This document shows, piece by piece, positions 34,568-42,249 of a stretch of 64,000 bases of DNA. The notes beneath the pieces are model-generated. The model was given only the letters and a program-made list of their open reading frames with translations, was not told where the DNA came from and did not search any database. The stretch lies in NCBI RefSeq assembly GCF_018332695.1, contig NZ_BOQN01000059.1, positions 124,001-188,000 on the forward strand. Reading direction: 5' to 3'. The translations under genes were made by a program, and so were the position numbers. Origin of the DNA: Paractinoplanes toevensis (lineage in GTDB: Bacteria > Actinomycetota > Actinomycetes > Mycobacteriales > Micromonosporaceae). The stretch's first letter is position 1, and each line of letters begins with the position of its first letter.

Positions 34568-36007
34568 TCATGAGGCTACGGTGGGAGCATTCAGGGCGCT
34601 CCAGCCGAGCACGCCGGTGACTGATTCCAGGGATTCCCCGACGGTCAGGCCGTCTGTGCCGATGGTGAAGCGGAAGAGGTCCTTGCTGTGGTCGCTGTTG
34701 CGCATCTTCACGATGCTCAACGCTCTGCCGATGCAGGATTTCAACTCGATGTACCGCAGCAGGATCACATTGTGGAACAGGAACGAGACTCCGCCGATGG
34801 GTTCCGGGCTGGGGCCCAGTATGGTGGTTTCGCTGGTGATGAGCAGGGTGGCGCCGGCGGCACGGATGATCCCGGTCAGACTGCGCGCATACGCGGGGAA
34901 CCGGTCGGATTCGCGGGCGGCGAAAACCATCTCGGCGAGGCTGTCGATCACTACCCGGCGGATCGACCCGTCGGCCAGTTCTTGACGGATGCGGGCGGCG
35001 AGTAGGTCCAGGTCCAGTTCGCCGAGCGGCACGTGGTGAACCACGAGCTGCCCGTTCTCGGTGGCGGCGCCGAGATCCCAACCGAGACCTGCTGCCATTT
35101 TGACGAGCTGTTCGACGGTGTCCTGGAAAGTGACGTAAAGGCAGCGTTCGTCCTGAGTGATGCCTTCGGCGACGAACCGTAGTCCGGAGATGGTCTTACC
35201 GACTCCGGACGGCCCCAGCATGAGGGTGGCCTCGCCGGCGCCGATCCCGCCGCCCATGAGCTCGTCGAGACAGGTGATGCCGCTTCGGATCCGCCCGGTG
35301 ACCTCTGTCGCCGGGCCGGTATCGAGGGTCTCGATGCGGGGGAACACCTCGAACCCGGTCGGGCCGATGCGGAAGGTGTGTTTACCCTCCAGGTGGTTGG
35401 TTCCGCGCATCTTCACCACCCGAAGCCAGCGCCGGTCAATGGGGTCGCGGGGCTCATACGCGAGGTGGATGATGGTGTCCGCCAGAGCGAACTCGACCCC
35501 GGACTCCATTTCGGCCGGGGTGTATTCCCCGAGTAGCAGCAGAGCCGACTCAGTGTGGGCGATCCTACTGATCAGGTCGTAGAACACCATCCGCAGCTCG
35601 CGGTCCTCGGTGAAATCCCGCAACGCCTTCGCGCTGTCGATCACCACCAGGACGGGATTCTCCTCCAGCGCCTTACGCGTCACCTCCTCGACCAGGGACC
35701 TCATCCGGCCGGACTTGTCGTCGCGAACGAGATCGCCTAGATGTAGATACTCCACCTGCGAGCCCAACGCCTCGGGGACGAAGAAGTCGAAGGAAGCCAG
35801 GTGCCGGACCAACTTCGTGTGTGGCTCCGACAAGGTCGTGTAATACACCGATCGGCGCTGCGGTGTGGCATCGGTGAAGCACATCTGCTGGGCCAGGATC
35901 GTCTTGCCGGTCCCTGGCGCGCCGGCCAGCACTGTGACCGAACCGGGCTCGAACCCGCCGCCGAGGACTACGTCGAGTCCGGGCACGCCGGTTGCCAGTC
36001 GTTTCAC
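34568..36007 (-). CDS. KaiC-like double RecA-domain ATPase
   Basis: A 479-aa two-domain KaiC family protein. Domain I has Walker A GAPGTGKT (29-36) and Walker B LVVIDSAKA; domain II has Walker A GPSGVGKT at about 264-271 and Walker B RRVVIDSLAEM. The Glu pair following the first strand in classical KaiC (TFEEP) is absent in both domains: domain II reads VTFQDTVEQ. At the KaiC phosphosite Ser431/Thr432, the segment GGVSFLFHNVILLRY seems to keep Ser but have Phe for Thr (by-eye alignment). No kaiA or kaiB is present. Start GTG 36007 overlaps the receiver stop. Confidence 0.88.
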   Translation of the reverse strand: MKRLATGVPGLDVVLGGGFEPGSVTVLAGAPGTGKTILAQQMCFTDATPQRRSVYYTTLSEPHTKLVRHLASFDFFVPEALGSQVEYLHLGDLVRDDKSGRMRSLVEEVTRKALEENPVLVVIDSAKALRDFTEDRELRMVFYDLISRIAHTESALLLLGEYTPAEMESGVEFALADTIIHLAYEPRDPIDRRWLRVVKMRGTNHLEGKHTFRIGPTGFEVFPRIETLDTGPATEVTGRIRSGITCLDELMGGGIGAGEATLMLGPSGVGKTISGLRFVAEGITQDERCLYVTFQDTVEQLVKMAAGLGWDLGAATENGQLVVHHVPLGELDLDLLAARIRQELADGSIRRVVIDSLAEMVFAARESDRFPAYARSLTGIIRAAGATLLITSETTILGPSPEPIGGVSFLFHNVILLRYIELKSCIGRALSIVKMRNSDHSKDLFRFTIGTDGLTVGESLESVTGVLGWSALNAPTVAS

Positions 36008-36372
36008 GTATGGTCCACCTTCTGTGGCATGAGCGCGGCCGCCGCGGCCAGCAGCTGTTGCGATGTCCAGGGTTTGTGCAGCACCGTGTCGGCGCCGCCG
36101 GCCAGATGGGCGTCTCCCGTTACGGCGAGGATCGGAATCAGCGCGGTGCCAGGGTCGGCGCGCAGCCGGCGGATGAGCTCCGCCCCGCCCATGACCGGCA
36201 TCATCATGTCGGTCACCACCAGGTCCGGCCGGGAGCGATGGAGAGCCTCCAGCGCAGCCGCGCCGTCTCTCGCGTCCGACACCTCATGGCCGGCGCGCTC
36301 GAAAACGCGCCGCAGAAGGTAGCGCAAGTCTGGCTCATCATCGACCACCAGAATCTTGAACAAGAAGATCAC
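36004..36372 (-). CDS. Single-domain response regulator (receiver only)
   Basis: A 122-aa CheY-like receiver without output domain: acidic pair in ILVVDDEPDLR, phosphoacceptor Asp in LVVTDMMMPVMGG, conserved Thr in ILAVTGDA and Lys in VLHKPW. It overlaps the KaiC-like ATPase start as GTGA, so the two are made together. GTG 36372 is used; TTG 36363, which has AAGG ten nt before it, is a good alternative. It may relay phosphate from the histidine kinase at 31960 to the KaiC-like protein; this is inference. Confidence 0.88.
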   Translation of the reverse strand: MIFLFKILVVDDEPDLRYLLRRVFERAGHEVSDARDGAAALEALHRSRPDLVVTDMMMPVMGGAELIRRLRADPGTALIPILAVTGDAHLAGGADTVLHKPWTSQQLLAAAAALMPQKVDHT

Positions 36373-36853
36373 ACCTTGCTGCGAGCGCCCAGCGCTACCG
36401 CCGTCGCATGCTCGGACCGCCGACTGTGACCGCGCTCGCGGGGCCAGAGGTGGGATCGGGCGGCGAGAAACCCAAGTAGTCGAGCGGCGCACACCTTCAG
36501 CCCTTACGCCATGGATTGCATGGATTCGCCGGGTACAGTCCGAACCTACCCTTGGCGGAGCGGCCGCATCACGCCAACTGCCGAACTGTCCGTTCCGCCA
36601 TCGCTGGCCCCGGCGGCCCTTCGCACCTCGTCCGGTCGTGCGTCCAAGATCAGTTGCCCCCCCCGTCTGCCGCGAAGTGCGCGCCGAACGCGGCGGTATC
36701 CAGCCGGTGGTCACGCTGACCACCGACCAGGGTTCGTTCCGGGCGGTCGCGGAGGCGCCCAGGCCCGGATCGTGGTGAGCTGACGACGCGCCGGGCACCG
36801 GGATGCTTGAATCGATGCGTCCCGATGCTCTGGCGCCGAAGTGAGGTATACCC
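36373..36853. other. Intergenic stretch between receiver and OmpR-type regulator genes
   Basis: About 480 bp with no convincing gene; several open frames exist but none has a recognisable domain. The two flanking genes point away from each other, so promoters for both should be here. The main structure is the palindrome at 36706-36724. Confidence 0.4.
36706..36724. promoter_or_regulatory. 19-bp palindrome upstream of the OmpR-type regulator
   Basis: GGTGGTCA-cgc-TGACCACC is an exact 8-3-8 inverted repeat 130 bp before the regulator start and 334 bp from the receiver start. Its form fits a dimeric repressor site. Binding protein unknown. Confidence 0.45.
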
Positions 36854-37552
36854 ATGCGCGTCCATGAGATGGTCCGAACCGGGCGCGACCCCTACGTCCT
36901 GGTCGTGGCCCCGGACCCGAGCATGCGCGGGGCGCTCACCGCCGAGCTGACCGGGGACGGCTACCGGGTCACCGCGATCGCGACCGGTGCCGCGGCGGTG
37001 CGGCTGCTCGACGAGGACCAGGTCGACCTGGTCGTGGTCGATGTGGACACTCCCGACCTGCACGATCTCGCCCGCGAGCGGCTGACGTTCAGCGACCGCC
37101 CGCCGGTCCTCTGCGTCACCGCCTGCGAGTTCCTCGGCGAGCTGGTGCCGATGCTCGGCACCCGGATCGAGGACTACATCACCAAGCCGTGCCGCAGCGC
37201 CGAACTGCTGGCCCGCGCCCAGGTCCTGGTCCGCGACCGGGCCGCCACCGGGCCGGTCGACGTGCTGCGGCACGGCGACCTGCTGCTCGACGACGCCGTC
37301 CGCCGAGCCTGGCGCGGTGACCGCCCGCTCGAGGTGACCCCGGCGGAATACCGGCTGCTCCGGCACCTGCTGCGCAATGCCGGCCGGGTGCTCTCCAAGG
37401 AGCAGTTGGCCCGGTACGTCTGGGGCGAGTCCCGCGAGGTCAACGCGATCGAGCGGCTGGTGTCCCGGCTGCGGCAGAAGGTGGACGAGGCACCGCCGGC
37501 CCTGATCCACACGCACCGCGGTTTCGGGTACCGGCTGAGTCTGGCGCCATAA
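36854..37552 (+). CDS. OmpR-family winged-helix response regulator with atypical receiver
   Basis: A 232-aa regulator: receiver domain (about 10-125) with the candidate phosphoacceptor Asp63 in LVVVDVDTPD and Lys in YITKPC, then a winged-helix DNA-binding domain (VTPAEYRLLRHLLRNAGRV, then AIERLVSRLRQKV and RGFGYRLSL). The usual acidic pair after the first strand (VVDD) reads VVAPD, so phosphorylation may be altered. No kinase gene is adjacent. The P450 operon begins 67 bp downstream on the same strand. ATG 36869 is an alternative start. Confidence 0.88.
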   Translation: MRVHEMVRTGRDPYVLVVAPDPSMRGALTAELTGDGYRVTAIATGAAAVRLLDEDQVDLVVVDVDTPDLHDLARERLTFSDRPPVLCVTACEFLGELVPMLGTRIEDYITKPCRSAELLARAQVLVRDRAATGPVDVLRHGDLLLDDAVRRAWRGDRPLEVTPAEYRLLRHLLRNAGRVLSKEQLARYVWGESREVNAIERLVSRLRQKVDEAPPALIHTHRGFGYRLSLAP

Positions 37553-37559
37553 AACGGAT

Positions 37560-37603
37560 GTCCGGGTTTTGTCAGGTGACCGTCCGGGTCTCGTCAGGTC
37601 ACC
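37560..37603. repeat. Two tandem 22-nt repeats at the P450 promoter
   Basis: Two adjacent 22-mers (37560-37581 and 37582-37603) match at 19 of 22 positions, each starting GTCCGGGT and ending TCAGGT(G/C)ACC. The GGTGACC/GGTCACC ends are near-palindromic. A period of two helical turns, 17 bp before the P450 start, fits a tandem operator, perhaps for the regulator just upstream. Confidence 0.6.
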
Positions 37604-37619
37604 CTGTTTGCATGGGTTG

Positions 37620-38825
37620 ATGACCGAGATCGAGTACCCGACCACCCGCGAGTCGAGCTGCCCCTTCGCCCCGGCCGCGACCGTGCGCGAGATGACCCGG
37701 GACAACCCGGTCGGGAAGGTGCGCATCTGGGACGGCAGCACGCCGTGGTTCATCACCCGGCACGCCGACCAGCGCGCCCTGCTCAACGACCCGCGCCTGA
37801 GCATCGACGAGAAGCGTGCCGGATATCCGCACATGACCCGCGCCCGGGCGGCGTCCGCCCCGCACCACCCTCAGCTGATCACCAACACCGACCCGCCGGA
37901 ACACACCCGGCTGCGGCGTACGGTCAACGCCCCGTTCATGGTCAAGCGGGTCGAGGCGCAGCGCCCGCGGATCCAGGAGGTCCTCGACGACCTCATCGAC
38001 GACATGCTGGACGGACCGCGCCCGGCCGACCTCGTCCAGGCGATCGGCCTGCCGGTGCCGACCCTGGTCATCACCGAGATCCTCGGCGCGCCCTATCAGG
38101 ATCACGAGCTCTTCCAGCACACCAGCCACGTGCTGATCAGCCACGAGTCGACGCCCGAGGAGGCGGCGAAGGCCGGGCAGGCGATCGGCGCCTACCTCAG
38201 CGAGCTGCTCGACCGGAAGACCGCCGAACCGGGCGACGACGTGGTGTCCGAGATGGCCGCCCGGGTCGTCGCCGGGGAGATGACCCGGCCGGAGGCCATC
38301 ACCATGGCCAACGCCATCCTCATCGCCGGCCACGAGACCAGCGCCAGCATGATCTCGCTGGGCACCCTCGCGCTGCTGCGGAACCCGGACCAGCTGGCCC
38401 TGCTGCGGGACAACAGCGACGACCCGAAGTTCGTCGCCAACGCGGTCGAGGAACTGCTGCGTTACCTGACGATCGTGCACAGTGGAATCCGGCGCATCGC
38501 CGACGCGGACATCGAACTGCACGGCACGGTCATCCGGGCCGGCGACGGCGTCATCTTCGACCTGGCCGCCGCGAACTGGGACGACGCCGAGTTCCCCGAG
38601 GCCGACCGGCTCGATCTGCGCCGGCCCGCCCGCCGGCACCACGCGTTCGGCTACGGCGTGCACCAGTGCCTCGGCCAGTCGCTGGCCCGGGTCGAGCTGC
38701 AGGTCGCCTACGGCACCCTCTATCGGCGCATTCCGACGCTGGCGCTGGCCGTGCCGTTCGAGGAGGTCCCGTTCGCGATGGAGGGCGTCGCCTACGGCCT
38801 CAAGTCACTGCCGGTCACCTGGTGA
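37620..38825 (+). CDS. Cytochrome P450
   Basis: A 401-aa soluble P450. It has the I-helix AGHETSASM (about residue 237), the K-helix ExxR (VEELLRYL), and the haem loop HAFGYGVHQCLGQSLAR, with the cysteine thiolate at about residue 350. ATG 37620 begins the family-typical N-terminus; an upstream extension of the frame crosses the tandem repeats and is unlikely. It is followed by its own ferredoxin, ferredoxin reductase and SDR, so it probably oxidises a small molecule with an SDR acting on the product. Substrate unknown. Confidence 0.95.
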   Translation: MTEIEYPTTRESSCPFAPAATVREMTRDNPVGKVRIWDGSTPWFITRHADQRALLNDPRLSIDEKRAGYPHMTRARAASAPHHPQLITNTDPPEHTRLRRTVNAPFMVKRVEAQRPRIQEVLDDLIDDMLDGPRPADLVQAIGLPVPTLVITEILGAPYQDHELFQHTSHVLISHESTPEEAAKAGQAIGAYLSELLDRKTAEPGDDVVSEMAARVVAGEMTRPEAITMANAILIAGHETSASMISLGTLALLRNPDQLALLRDNSDDPKFVANAVEELLRYLTIVHSGIRRIADADIELHGTVIRAGDGVIFDLAAANWDDAEFPEADRLDLRRPARRHHAFGYGVHQCLGQSLARVELQVAYGTLYRRIPTLALAVPFEEVPFAMEGVAYGLKSLPVTW

Positions 38826-38836
38826 AAGGGACGACG

Positions 38837-39034
38837 ATGCGGATCGAGTTCGACGAACCCAAGTGCGTCGCGGCCGGCCAGTGCGCGATGGTCGCCCCCG
38901 GCGTCTTCGACCAGCGGGACGACGACGGCGTGGCGATCGTCCTGGACGCCACCCCCGGCCCCGAGCGCTTCGACGAGGTGCGCGAGGCCGCGGCGGTGTG
39001 CCCGGCCGCCGCGATCCGCCTGGTGGAGGCGTGA
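38837..39034 (+). CDS. 3Fe-4S ferredoxin
   Basis: A 65-aa ferredoxin with three cysteines at residues 10, 16 and 55 (CVAAGQC and CP), with Ala at the position of the missing fourth ligand, the classical signature of P450-associated [3Fe-4S] ferredoxins. It carries electrons from the reductase to the P450. It begins 11 bp after the P450 and its stop overlaps the reductase start as GTGA. Confidence 0.93.
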   Translation: MRIEFDEPKCVAAGQCAMVAPGVFDQRDDDGVAIVLDATPGPERFDEVREAAAVCPAAAIRLVEA

Positions 39035-40188
39035 ACCGGATCGTCGTCGTGGGTGCCTCGGCCGCCGGCCTCGCTGCGGCCGAAACCCTGCGCCGGGAGG
39101 GCTTCGCCGGTTCGCTCACGCTGATCGGCGAGGAGATCGATCCACCGTACGATCGTCCGCCGCTCTCCAAACAGATCCTCGCCTCCACCTGGGATGCCGA
39201 GCGGCTGGCCCTGCGCACCCTGGACCAGCTGACCGCGCTGCGCCTCGACCTGCGCCTGGGCGCGCGGGCCACCGGCCTCGACCGGCAGGAGCGGACGGTA
39301 CGGCTGTCCGACGGCACCGACGTGCCCTACGACGGTCTGATCGTGGCGACCGGGGTGCGGCCATGCCGGCTCCCCGGTCCGGGCGCGCATGTCCTGCGTA
39401 CGGTCAAGGACGCGCTCGCCCTGCGCCGGACCTTGCGTCCCGGCACCCGCCTGGCCATCGTCGGCGCCGGGTTTCTCGGCGCGGAATGCGCCGCCGTGGC
39501 CCGCGGCCTCGGCTGCGAGGTCGTCCTGCTGGAGCCGGCCCCGGTGCCGCTCGCCCACGCCGTGGGTGAGCGGATCGGCCAGGTCCTGTCGCAGGCGCAC
39601 CGCGACCACGGCGTCGACCTGCGCACCGGCGTAACGGTCACCGGCGTCACCGGCGCCGGAGTGTCGATCGAGGACGGCGAACCGGTCGCGGCCGACGAGG
39701 TGCTGGTGGCGATCGGTTCCCGCCCGAACACCGAGTGGCTCGAGAGCAGCGGACTCACCCTCGACGACGGCGTGGTGTGCGACGAATACAGCGCGGCCGC
39801 GCCCGAGATCTATGCGGCCGGCGACGTGGCCCGCTGGCACAACCCGCTGTTCGGGGTGCCGATGCGGATCGAGCACCGCACCAACGCCGCCGAGCAGGGC
39901 ATGGCCGCCGCCCGCAACCTGCTGAACCCGGCCGCCCGCAAGCCGTTCGCGCCGGTGCCCTACTTCTGGTCCGACCAGTACGACCTGAAGTTCCACGCCT
40001 ACGGCTACCTGCGCGGCCACGACGTCGCCGAGGTCGTCGAGGGTTCCCTGGCGGACCGGCGCTTCCTCGCCGCGTACCGCAAGGACGACCGCGTCGTCGG
40101 CGCCCTCGCCGTCGGCATGCCCCCGAAGGCCATCCGCCCGTGGCGGCAGGCCATCGCCCTCAGCACCGCTTGGAAGGATCTGAGATGA
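39031..40188 (+). CDS. FAD-dependent ferredoxin reductase
   Basis: A 385-aa NAD(P)H:ferredoxin oxidoreductase of the pyridine nucleotide-disulfide type. FAD-binding IVVVGASAAGLAAAETL, NAD(P)H-binding LAIVGAGFLGAECAAVA, and the second FAD motif EIYAAGDVARWHN are all present, followed by the C-terminal reductase domain. Start GTG 39031 overlaps the ferredoxin. It is expected to reduce the neighbouring ferredoxin for the P450. Confidence 0.94.
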   Translation: MNRIVVVGASAAGLAAAETLRREGFAGSLTLIGEEIDPPYDRPPLSKQILASTWDAERLALRTLDQLTALRLDLRLGARATGLDRQERTVRLSDGTDVPYDGLIVATGVRPCRLPGPGAHVLRTVKDALALRRTLRPGTRLAIVGAGFLGAECAAVARGLGCEVVLLEPAPVPLAHAVGERIGQVLSQAHRDHGVDLRTGVTVTGVTGAGVSIEDGEPVAADEVLVAIGSRPNTEWLESSGLTLDDGVVCDEYSAAAPEIYAAGDVARWHNPLFGVPMRIEHRTNAAEQGMAAARNLLNPAARKPFAPVPYFWSDQYDLKFHAYGYLRGHDVAEVVEGSLADRRFLAAYRKDDRVVGALAVGMPPKAIRPWRQAIALSTAWKDLR

Positions 40189-41006
40189 CCGACGTGGTGG
40201 TGGTGACGGGCGCCGGCGGGATGGGCGTCGCGGTGGCCCGGCGGATCGGCGGCGGCCGCACCGTGCTGCTGGCCGACGCCTTCCCCGACACCCTGGACCG
40301 AGCGGTGGCCGCGCTGCGGGCCGAGGGATACGCGGCGAAGGGCCAGGTGACCGACGTGTCCGACGGCCCGTCGGTGGTGAGGCTGGCCGAGGCGGCCGCG
40401 GCCGAGGGCCGGCTGACCGCCGTGGTGCACACCGCGGGCGTCTCGGCGGCGACCGCCACGGTCGGCCAGATCATGGCGGTGGACCTGCTCGGCACCGCCC
40501 ACGTCATCGACGCCTTCGAGCCGGTGGCGACCCACGGCACGGCGCTGGTCTGCATCGCCAGCATGGCCGGCCACTACGCGACGCTGACCGGAGAGCAGGA
40601 GACGACCCTGGCCACGGCACCCACCACGGACCTGCTGTCGCTCGACGTCGTGGTGCGGGCGGCGGACCTGGAGCCGGTAATGGCCTACATCCTGGCCAAA
40701 CGCGCCAACCAGGTGCGGGTCGAGGCGGCCGCCCTGGCCTACAACCGCCGGGGTGCCCGCATCAACACGGTCAGCCCCGGCGTCATCTCCACGGCAATGG
40801 CGAAGGCGGAACAGCAGGGCGAGGCCGGCACCCACATGATGGCGTCGCTGACGGCCTGCGGAATCGGCCGCACCGGAACGCCGGGCGAACTCGCCGAGGT
40901 GGTCGCGTTCCTGACCGGCCCGGGTTCGCTCTACATAACCGGCACCGACATCCTGATCGACGGCGGCCAGGCCGCCTGGCTCCGCCGACACCGCCCACGG
41001 GCGTGA
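40185..41006 (+). CDS. Short-chain dehydrogenase/reductase
   Basis: A 273-aa SDR, NAD(P)-dependent, with TGAGGMGVAVA (TGxxxGxG-type nucleotide site), CIASMAGHY (catalytic Ser), and the catalytic YILAK (YxxxK), then the Rossmann tail ITGTDILIDGG. Start ATG 40185 overlaps the reductase stop as ATGA. It is the last gene of the P450 operon and probably oxidises or reduces the hydroxylated product. It ends 12 bp from the convergent gene at 41019. Confidence 0.92.
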   Translation: MTDVVVVTGAGGMGVAVARRIGGGRTVLLADAFPDTLDRAVAALRAEGYAAKGQVTDVSDGPSVVRLAEAAAAEGRLTAVVHTAGVSAATATVGQIMAVDLLGTAHVIDAFEPVATHGTALVCIASMAGHYATLTGEQETTLATAPTTDLLSLDVVVRAADLEPVMAYILAKRANQVRVEAAALAYNRRGARINTVSPGVISTAMAKAEQQGEAGTHMMASLTACGIGRTGTPGELAEVVAFLTGPGSLYITGTDILIDGGQAAWLRRHRPRA

Positions 41007-41018
41007 CCCCCGTTCCCG

Positions 41019-42167
41019 CTAAGCCTCACCGGCGGTGATGCGGAAGGCGGTCGGATTGGTCAGATAGAGGCGGGTGCCGCGTCGAACCAGGTCGCCCCGC
41101 ACGGACACGACCGACATCTCCTGATGGGCCAACATGGCGGTCGAGTAGTCCTCATCGGTCAGGTTCATCCAGACGCGGCGAAGGCGGTCGTCGCCCTCGA
41201 CGGCCCCGGCAACGGTGATCTCGCCGGTGCCTGCCCCTTCGCGGTGCAGTCGGACCACGTTTCCCAGCACGACAGCACCCTCCTCGGGAACACGCTCCCG
41301 CAGCTCCTGCGCGGCCGAGGCGAGCACCGGCAGATGGTCACGGCGAAAACGGACCGGGGGGAACTGCCGGGCACGTATCGGCCGTGATGGCGCCAGCCGG
41401 AGCGCGAGCTCGAACGGATGGCCGGCCTCGCCGCCGAGCCCGATCAGGGCCTCGCAGAGGTTGGCGCTGACGCCCGCCGGAACGGCAGCCGTGAAGACAT
41501 CGAAGCCGCTCGGGTCAACGAGCGCGTCGTTCGCCGCGTTGTAAGCCGCACGGACGGCGTCGTAGACCTTCAAGGCGACCCGACGTTCGAACGGCTCGGG
41601 GAGTTCCTCCTCGAACAGGGACGGTGAGAGCCGTGGTGGCACCGGTGTGTGCACGGAGATGATGAAACTGCCCTCGGCCGAGGGGCCGATCCGCACTTCG
41701 CGCAACAGCTTCAGCACATCCGCCGACTTGCGCGCCGGTTGGACTGCTCGAGGTTGTTCCACACTGACGGCGTAGGCCGCGGCAATCACCAGATTTCGTA
41801 GGCTCTCGAATGCTTGGACACCATCCTCGAGGCCGATCATCCCGGGGGCGTTGTCCGGTGGAAACGTCCGGACCGTGTGGATGTCCATGGAGACGCTGGA
41901 GATGTCGCTGAGTATGTCCAGCTCTGATCGGTCCTCGGTGACAGCGAGGACGCTCAGGAGGTCTCGAACGCGAGACGCGTAGTCCCGGAGCGTCGACTCC
42001 TGTGGCTGGAGAGCTTCAAACTCCTCTCCGGCCACCGTTTTGACCCACTGAACGCTGCTCCCGGCGCGTTCCCGAATGGTCCAGTCGTGCGCACGCAAAT
42101 ACATCGCGAGTTCAGACGGCGGTCGCGCGGCCAATGCGTCGCGATCGGTGACCTGAGCCCGGATCAT
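41019..42167 (-). CDS. Uncharacterised 382-aa protein, partner of a DUF4365 gene
   Basis: I do not recognise this family. It is soluble, without membrane or signal segments. The N-terminal part (MYLRAHDWTIRERAGSS) looks like a small alpha-beta fold; a His/Asp-rich stretch at about 100-115 and a C-terminal beta-rich domain (GEITVAGAVEGDDRLRRVW, VSVRGDLVRRGTRLYL) that may be OB-like follow. Its ATG overlaps the stop of the frame-corrected DUF4365 gene as ATGA, so the two were made as a pair. Base composition looks less GC-rich than the neighbours, suggesting acquisition. A defence role is only a hypothesis. Confidence 0.6.
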   Translation of the reverse strand: MIRAQVTDRDALAARPPSELAMYLRAHDWTIRERAGSSVQWVKTVAGEEFEALQPQESTLRDYASRVRDLLSVLAVTEDRSELDILSDISSVSMDIHTVRTFPPDNAPGMIGLEDGVQAFESLRNLVIAAAYAVSVEQPRAVQPARKSADVLKLLREVRIGPSAEGSFIISVHTPVPPRLSPSLFEEELPEPFERRVALKVYDAVRAAYNAANDALVDPSGFDVFTAAVPAGVSANLCEALIGLGGEAGHPFELALRLAPSRPIRARQFPPVRFRRDHLPVLASAAQELRERVPEEGAVVLGNVVRLHREGAGTGEITVAGAVEGDDRLRRVWMNLTDEDYSTAMLAHQEMSVVSVRGDLVRRGTRLYLTNPTAFRITAGEA

Positions 42168-42249
42168 CGCGTCGCTCCTCCAAGGTCGCCGACCAGCAGA
42201 CAGCTGAGTGCATCGACGGTGAGCAGATTCCGTAGGGGAACCTGGACCG
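42164..42249 (-). pseudogene. Out-of-frame C-terminal remainder of the DUF4365 gene
   Basis: In the frame one base back from the preceding open frame this stretch (with the bases up to 42286) encodes 40 more residues, VTVQVPLRNLLTVDALSCLL included, as in complete DUF4365 proteins. It ends with TGA at 42164-42166, overlapping ATG 42165-42167 of the partner gene. The restored protein would be about 180 aa. Confidence 0.65.

Noticed and set aside
36356..36778. 140-codon plus-strand frame between the receiver and OmpR-type genes
   Set aside because: Arg/Pro-rich with no recognised family and no good ribosome site; it overlaps the receiver start region.
37569..37619. Earlier ATG start for the P450 at 37569
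   Set aside because: It would put the coding region over the tandem 22-nt repeats and add 17 residues that are absent from typical P450 N-termini.
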